From: Arenimonas sp.
Lineage (GTDB): Bacteria; Pseudomonadota; Gammaproteobacteria; Xanthomonadales; Xanthomonadaceae
Length of the DNA stretch: 42,673 bases
Assembly (NCBI GenBank): GCA_026398695.1
Contig: JAPLSJ010000133.1
Location: 1 to 42,673, forward strand
Direction: 5' to 3'
Under the pieces are notes generated by a model, which saw only the letters and a list, made by a program, of their open reading frames with translations, searched no databases and was not told where the DNA came from. A program made the position numbers and the translations under genes. This document shows positions 37,151 through 42,673 of this stretch, piece after piece (the stretch's first letter is position 1; every line of letters begins with the position of its first letter).

Positions 37151-37588
37151 ATGATCGCCCTCATCCAGCGCGTCACCGAAGCCAGCGTGCGCGTGGACGG
37201 CGAAACCGTCGGCGCCATCGGCCCCGGCCTGCTCGCCCTGGTGGCGGTGGAGCCGGGCGACGACGAGGCGCGCACCGCCCGCATGGCCGAGCGCCTGCTG
37301 GGCTACCGCGTGTTCGGCGACGCGGACGGCAAGATGAACCTGTCCCTGGCCGACACCGGCGGTGGCCTGCTGCTGGTCAGCCAGTTCACCCTGGCGGCCG
37401 ACACCACCCGCGGCATGCGGCCCAGCTTCACCAGCGCCGCACCGCCCGAGGCCGGGCGGCTGTGGTTCGACCGGCTGGTGGCCCTGTGCCGGCAGCGCCA
37501 CCCCCGGGTTGAAACCGGGCGGTTTGGCGCCCACATGATGGTGAGCCTGGCCAACGACGGCCCGGTCACTTTCCGCCTGCAGTCCTGA
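37151..37588 (+). CDS. dtd: D-aminoacyl-tRNA deacylase
   Basis: A 145-residue enzyme, exactly the usual size, that hydrolyses D-amino acids from mischarged tRNA. The two signature motifs are SQFTLAAD (the -SQxT- active-site strand, about 77-84) and NDGPVT (the -GP- cis-proline motif near the C-terminus). The N-terminus [18 protein letters not shown] is typical. There is no ribosome site; a -10 box lies six bases before the ATG. It is followed by rpoD, which has its own promoter. Confidence 0.97.
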   Translation: MIALIQRVTEASVRVDGETVGAIGPGLLALVAVEPGDDEARTARMAERLLGYRVFGDADGKMNLSLADTGGGLLLVSQFTLAADTTRGMRPSFTSAAPPEAGRLWFDRLVALCRQRHPRVETGRFGAHMMVSLANDGPVTFRLQS

Positions 37589-37652
37589 GCCTGCCCGTTC
37601 TGGGCAAAACCCTCGGCCAATCAAACAGATAGCCAAGGTGCGTACGCTCCTG

Positions 37653-37658
37653 TATACT
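37653..37658 (+). promoter_or_regulatory. -10 box of rpoD
   Basis: TATACT, 37 bases before the rpoD ATG. The -35 region is not clear. Confidence 0.55.
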
Positions 37659-37695
37659 GCGCGGTTCCATTTTCCCAGTCGCGGGATGCTCCTTC

Positions 37696-39540
<1,845 letters not shown>

Positions 39541-39564
39541 GCGGTTCGATCCAAATGCGAAACC

Positions 39565-39597
39565 ACGAGGCCGCGCACCAGCGCGGCCTCGTTCTTT
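39565..39597 (+). terminator. Rho-independent terminator of rpoD
   Basis: A perfect 12-bp stem (ACGAGGCCGCGC/GCGCGGCCTCGT) with ACCA loop starts 25 bases after the rpoD stop and runs into TTCTTT. Confidence 0.88.
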
Positions 39598-39668
39598 GCG
39601 GCGGGTGGATGGCGGCAAACCCAAGGGCCTGTGCCACCGCCAGGCCCTGTTGCGTGCACACTTGCGGT

Positions 39669-40130
39669 GTGACGAGCCGCCCTTCCCCTGCGCAAAGCCC
39701 CTGCCGCCTGGTGCTGGACACCAATGTCTGGCTCGACCTGCTGGTGTTCGAGGACCCGCGTTGCGCGGCGCTGGCGTCGGCACTCCACACGGGCCGCGCA
39801 CTGGCGCTGATCGATGCGGCCTGTCGCGCGGAATGGCAACGTGTGCTGGCCTACCCGGCGCTGCAGCTTGGCGCACAGGCCCAGCAGTCGCTCGTGCGCC
39901 AACTGGACGCGCTGGCGGTGCCGTGCGAAGAGGCGCACCCCGAAGATGCCCGCCCCGTCCTGCGCTGTCGGGATCCGGATGATCAGAAATTCCTCGCCCT
40001 GGCGCTTCGTGCCCACGCGCAGACCTTGCTCAGTCGTGACCAGGCGCTGCTGGAGCTGGCGGCGCGCTCGCGCCGCCTGGGCCTGTTCGCGATCTGCCAA
40101 CCCGACCAGTGGAAGCTCGGCCCGACCTGA
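39669..40130 (+). CDS. PIN-domain ribonuclease-like protein, possibly a toxin
   Basis: A 153-residue PIN-domain protein. The acidic residues expected to hold the metal are D17 ([10 protein letters not shown]), E55 (ACRAEWQ), D104/D105 ([13 protein letters not shown]) and D124 ([11 protein letters not shown]). This is the COG1569-like branch, to which many toxin ribonucleases belong. The start is uncertain: I chose the GTG at 39669 because the fold begins eleven residues later; upstream in-frame starts lie in the rpoD terminator region. No small antitoxin-like gene is visible on either side, so a housekeeping RNA or tRNA role is equally possible. Convergent with the hydrolase gene. Confidence 0.8.
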   Translation: MTSRPSPAQSPCRLVLDTNVWLDLLVFEDPRCAALASALHTGRALALIDAACRAEWQRVLAYPALQLGAQAQQSLVRQLDALAVPCEEAHPEDARPVLRCRDPDDQKFLALALRAHAQTLLSRDQALLELAARSRRLGLFAICQPDQWKLGPT

Positions 40131-40161
40131 GCCACGGCAGTCAAGCGTGCAGGGGGAGATG

Positions 40162-40179
40162 AGCGCGCATCCGCGCGCT
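40162..40179. terminator. Hairpin between convergent PIN and hydrolase genes
   Basis: AGCGCGC/GCGCGCT around ATCC, 7 bp, in the 75-base gap between two stops. There is no T tract, so termination is only a possibility. Confidence 0.3.
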
Positions 40180-40205
40180 GCAAGGCCAGGGTCCTGCGCA
40201 GGCGG

Positions 40206-41222
40206 CTAAGGCCGCAGGTATTGCCTGAAGAACTCGACGTACCTGTCCCCGAAGACCTGGCTGGCATCCGGGTACGGCGGGTCGTGGCTGACCTCGCATT
40301 TTTCCGGGATACCCGCTCGCTGATACGCGGCGCACAGTTCCACGCCGAAGCCCGGGTAGTGCACGCTGTCCATGGTTTCCAACTCCTGCGCGGTGACCAG
40401 GCGACCGACGAACGTCGACGCGTAGAACAACTTCACCGGAGGGTCGTCGGCAGTCACGCTGCGCACCGCGCTGCCGAACTGCTCGTATTTCGGGTAACGC
40501 AGCCGGAAGTTTGTTTTGTAGGCCTCGCGATCGCCCGGCACGATGAACAGTTCCGCGAACTCCTGCCCGTCGTAGGTCGTCTGGGCGTTGTAGGCGTAGA
40601 CCGCATTCACCCGCGAGGACTCACGCAAGACGGGGTCGCTGGCGTTGGGATCCGCCAGGTCGTTCTGCAGGGCAGTCCACAGCGACAGCGTGCCGCGCGA
40701 TCTGGCGAGCAGGAAGATATTGCGGCTGTCGATGTCCAGCGCCGGGGCGTTCGCGCGGATGAACTGCACGGCACGGGCGATATCGTGGTGGGGAACGCCG
40801 GGATTGGTTGGCGAGTCGGCCTCGCCGCTGTTGACCACCGGGTGTCGGAATTCGACCGATACGAACGCGAACCCCGCGTTCAGTGCCGGCGTCACGAGCA
40901 TCAAGTACTCACGCGAGCCCGGCGCAATCGATTTGGTGGCGCCGTTCGCGTGCGCGTAGATGATGAGCGGTGCAGAGAGTATCCCCGGCTGGGCAGGGTA
41001 GTAGTCGATCCGCTGTTGCAACCAGCGACGGTCGGGCAGGCTGGGTTCCCGCCATGCGGCAGGCCCGTAGCAGAGGTCGGCACCCGGCCCCGCTTGCGGC
41101 AAGGGGTTGGGAATGCAGCCTTCCTGGGCCTGTGAGGCAGCGCTCGCAAGCAGCAGGAACGCCAACCAGCCGCCTCGCAGCTGACGGGGCGCAAGTACGG
41201 CTGGCAGCGTGGAATGACCCAT
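40206..41222 (-). CDS. Secreted alpha/beta hydrolase
   Basis: A 338-residue protein with a signal peptide (about 1-33, WLAFLLLASAASQAQ). The alpha/beta hydrolase fold is shown by IIYAHANGATKS (88-99), the strand-turn that forms the oxyanion hole, and by the nucleophile elbow LLARSRGT with S175; an Ala replaces the first glycine of GxSxG. A late histidine (VSHDPPYPDASQ) could complete the triad. Extra cysteines (C36, C51 and two near the C-terminus) suit a periplasmic protein. The substrate is unknown; the family includes esterases and peptidases. The longer upstream frame is rejected because it crosses the divergent symporter gene's start. Confidence 0.83.
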   Translation of the reverse strand: MGHSTLPAVLAPRQLRGGWLAFLLLASAASQAQEGCIPNPLPQAGPGADLCYGPAAWREPSLPDRRWLQQRIDYYPAQPGILSAPLIIYAHANGATKSIAPGSREYLMLVTPALNAGFAFVSVEFRHPVVNSGEADSPTNPGVPHHDIARAVQFIRANAPALDIDSRNIFLLARSRGTLSLWTALQNDLADPNASDPVLRESSRVNAVYAYNAQTTYDGQEFAELFIVPGDREAYKTNFRLRYPKYEQFGSAVRSVTADDPPVKLFYASTFVGRLVTAQELETMDSVHYPGFGVELCAAYQRAGIPEKCEVSHDPPYPDASQVFGDRYVEFFRQYLRP

Positions 41223-41358
41223 CGCTGAAGTCTGGCCGGGAGGCAGCGGTCGTGCAAGCGTGCTCCCGGTGGCCGTCGCCGGTCCGCGCTCCGGTTTGCG
41301 CAGTGTTACCCTTCCGGAGCCCCGGCGACGACGGGGCCTCATTCGTTGGAGGGCGGGC

Positions 41359-42669
41359 ATGGCAACTGGCGGCAGCATGGCGGGCGGCAACAAGCTGACC
41401 AAGTGGATCCTCGCGGGCCTGGTGCTCGGCATCGTCGTCGGGACCACGCTCAATTACACCGTGGAGGACACCACCGAAGTGGTGTCCGGCCTCGGGCTGG
41501 TCACCACCACCTTCCTGCGCCTGATCAAGATGATCATCGGGCCGCTGGTGTTCGCCACGCTGGCGGTGGGTATCGCCAAGATGGGCGACCTGAGCGTGGT
41601 GGGCCGGATCGGGCTCAAGTCCATGGCCTGGTTCATGGGCGCGTCGCTGGTGTCGCTCAGCGTGGGCCTGGTGATGGTCAACCTGCTGCAGCCCGGCGTG
41701 AACCTGGGAATTGAGCTGCCCGACCCGGGCGCCAGTTCCGGCATCGCCGCCAGCGCGCTGAGCCTGCAGGAGTTCGTGGCCCACCTGGTGCCCTCGAGCA
41801 TCGCCGACGCGATGGCGCGCAACGAGATCCTGCAGATCGTGGTGTTCTCGGTGTTCTTCGGCGTGGCCTGTGCCGGCGTGGGCGAGAAGGCCAAGGTGCT
41901 GGTGGATGCGCTGGAAGGCCTGTCCTACGTGATGCTCAAGGTCACCATGCTGGTGATGTGGGCGGCGCCGTTCGCGGTGTTCGCGGCGGTGGCGGCGGCG
42001 ATCGCCAAGAGTGGCCTGGGTGTGCTGGCCGTGTACGGCAAGTTCATGGGCGAGTTCTACCTGGGCATCGCCGTGCTGTGGGTGCTGCTGTTCCTGGCCG
42101 CCACGGCGGTGCTGGGCAAGCGCTCGATCGCCCTGTTCAAGGCGGTGCGCGAGCCGACCCTGCTGGCGTTCGCCACCGCGTAGTCGGAAGCGGCGTACCC
42201 GCGCACGCTGGCGCAGCTGGAGAAGTTCGGCTGCAGCAACCGCGTCGCTTCGTTCGTGCTGCCGCTGGGCTATTCGTTCAACCTCGACGGCTCGATGATG
42301 TACTGCACCTTCGCGGTGATCTTCATTGCCCAGGCCTACGGCATCGACCTCACGATGGGCCAGCAGATTGCAATGCTGCTGGTGCTGATGGTCACGTCAA
42401 AGGGCATCGCCGGCGTGCCGCGCGCGTCGCTGGTGGTGATCGCGGCCACGCTGGCGCAGTTCAACCTGCCCGAGGCGGGCCTGTTGCTGCTGCTGGGCAT
42501 CGACCACTTCCTCGACATGGCCCGCTCGGCCACCAACGTCATCGGCAACTCCGTGGCCACGGCCGTGGTGTCGAAGTGGGAAGGCCAGCTGCGCGCCGAA
42601 GGCGAGCCGGTGCCGGACGAGCTGGCGCATGCCACAGAGCCGGTGGTTTCGCCCGACCTTCGCAGTTAG
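41359..42669 (+). pseudogene. Dicarboxylate/amino-acid:cation symporter, interrupted by an amber codon
   Basis: A DctA/GltP-family (DAACS) sodium- or proton-coupled transporter gene. It would encode 436 residues, but codon 275 (42181-42183) is TAG. The frame continues without any other stop, shift or loss of conservation to TAG's far side: SEAAYPRTLAQLEKFGC, LPLGYSFNLDGSMMY and the end at 42669. The stop falls in the serine-rich hairpin HP1 (DctA has GTSSSESALP; here ATA-stop-SEAAYP), so it most simply replaces a serine TCG by TAG. The truncated product would lack HP1, TM7, HP2 and TM8, which hold the substrate and ions. GGAGGG precedes the ATG. It may be a fresh pseudogene or a sequence error. 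Confidence 0.85.
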
Positions 42670-42673
42670 CGCG

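Noticed and set aside
39555-39668. Longer N-terminus for the PIN protein starting at 39555
   Set aside because: The first codons would lie inside or beside the rpoD terminator stem and encode a cysteine-rich sequence that does not belong to the PIN fold.
42181-42183. TAG as a pyrrolysine codon in the symporter
   Set aside because: Serine is conserved at the site in this family and no pyl genes or special context are visible; mutation or error is simpler.

Overview
The window is chromosomal DNA from a very GC-rich gammaproteobacterium. It is most likely a member of the Xanthomonadaceae/Lysobacteraceae (Lysobacter or Luteimonas type). The reasons are the strongly G/C-biased third codon positions, the gene order LysM protein-dprA-smg-topA facing def-fmt-rsmB, a DNA topoisomerase I whose zinc fingers are replaced by a lysine/alanine tail, and DUF3106, DUF4124 and DUF3667 proteins. 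The family assignment is inference; no 16S or other taxonomic marker is present. I see no prophage, insertion sequence, CRISPR array, rRNA or tRNA. This is mostly core chromosome with a few accessory genes.

Left part (1-9150). The end of ung is followed by a tightly overlapping minus-strand operon: a BlaI-type repressor, an M56 (BlaR1-type) membrane metallopeptidase with an 11-residue repeat tail, and an exported serine hydrolase. Two matching dyads lie at its promoter. Next comes rpoH with a nearly perfect CIRCE element just upstream and a clear terminator downstream, then ndh and priA on the minus strand. The 426-base gap upstream of priA holds two perfect, oppositely oriented DnaA boxes.

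Middle (9151-24855). A sigma-factor-like domain joined through one membrane segment to a DUF3106-like domain is followed by a zinc-ribbon DUF3667 membrane protein, a MATE exporter, sppA, a small lipoprotein, a short-chain dehydrogenase, a DUF4124 protein, a secreted amidohydrolase, topA, a GYF-pilin fusion protein, smg, dprA and a LysM protein.

Right part (24938-42673). def-fmt-rsmB form a tightly packed operon (1-base gap, then 4-base overlap). Two tandem ArnT-like glycosyltransferases separate them from trkA-trkH (potassium uptake). An lpxL-like acyltransferase, ydbS-like and ydbT-like operon runs the other way. dtd, rpoD with a strong terminator, a lone PIN-domain protein, a secreted alpha/beta hydrolase and a dicarboxylate/amino-acid symporter gene broken by one in-frame amber codon complete the window.

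The most interesting points are the CIRCE site at rpoH, the BlaI/M56/hydrolase module with two operator-like dyads and a repeat-bearing protease, the one-polypeptide sigma/DUF3106 protein, the inverted DnaA-box pair beside priA, the GYF-pilin fusion, and a repeated promoter geometry (TANA-type -10, six bases, start codon) that predicts leaderless mRNAs. Nothing here is a fully convincing new multi-gene system. The first and third points are the best candidates for undescribed biology.
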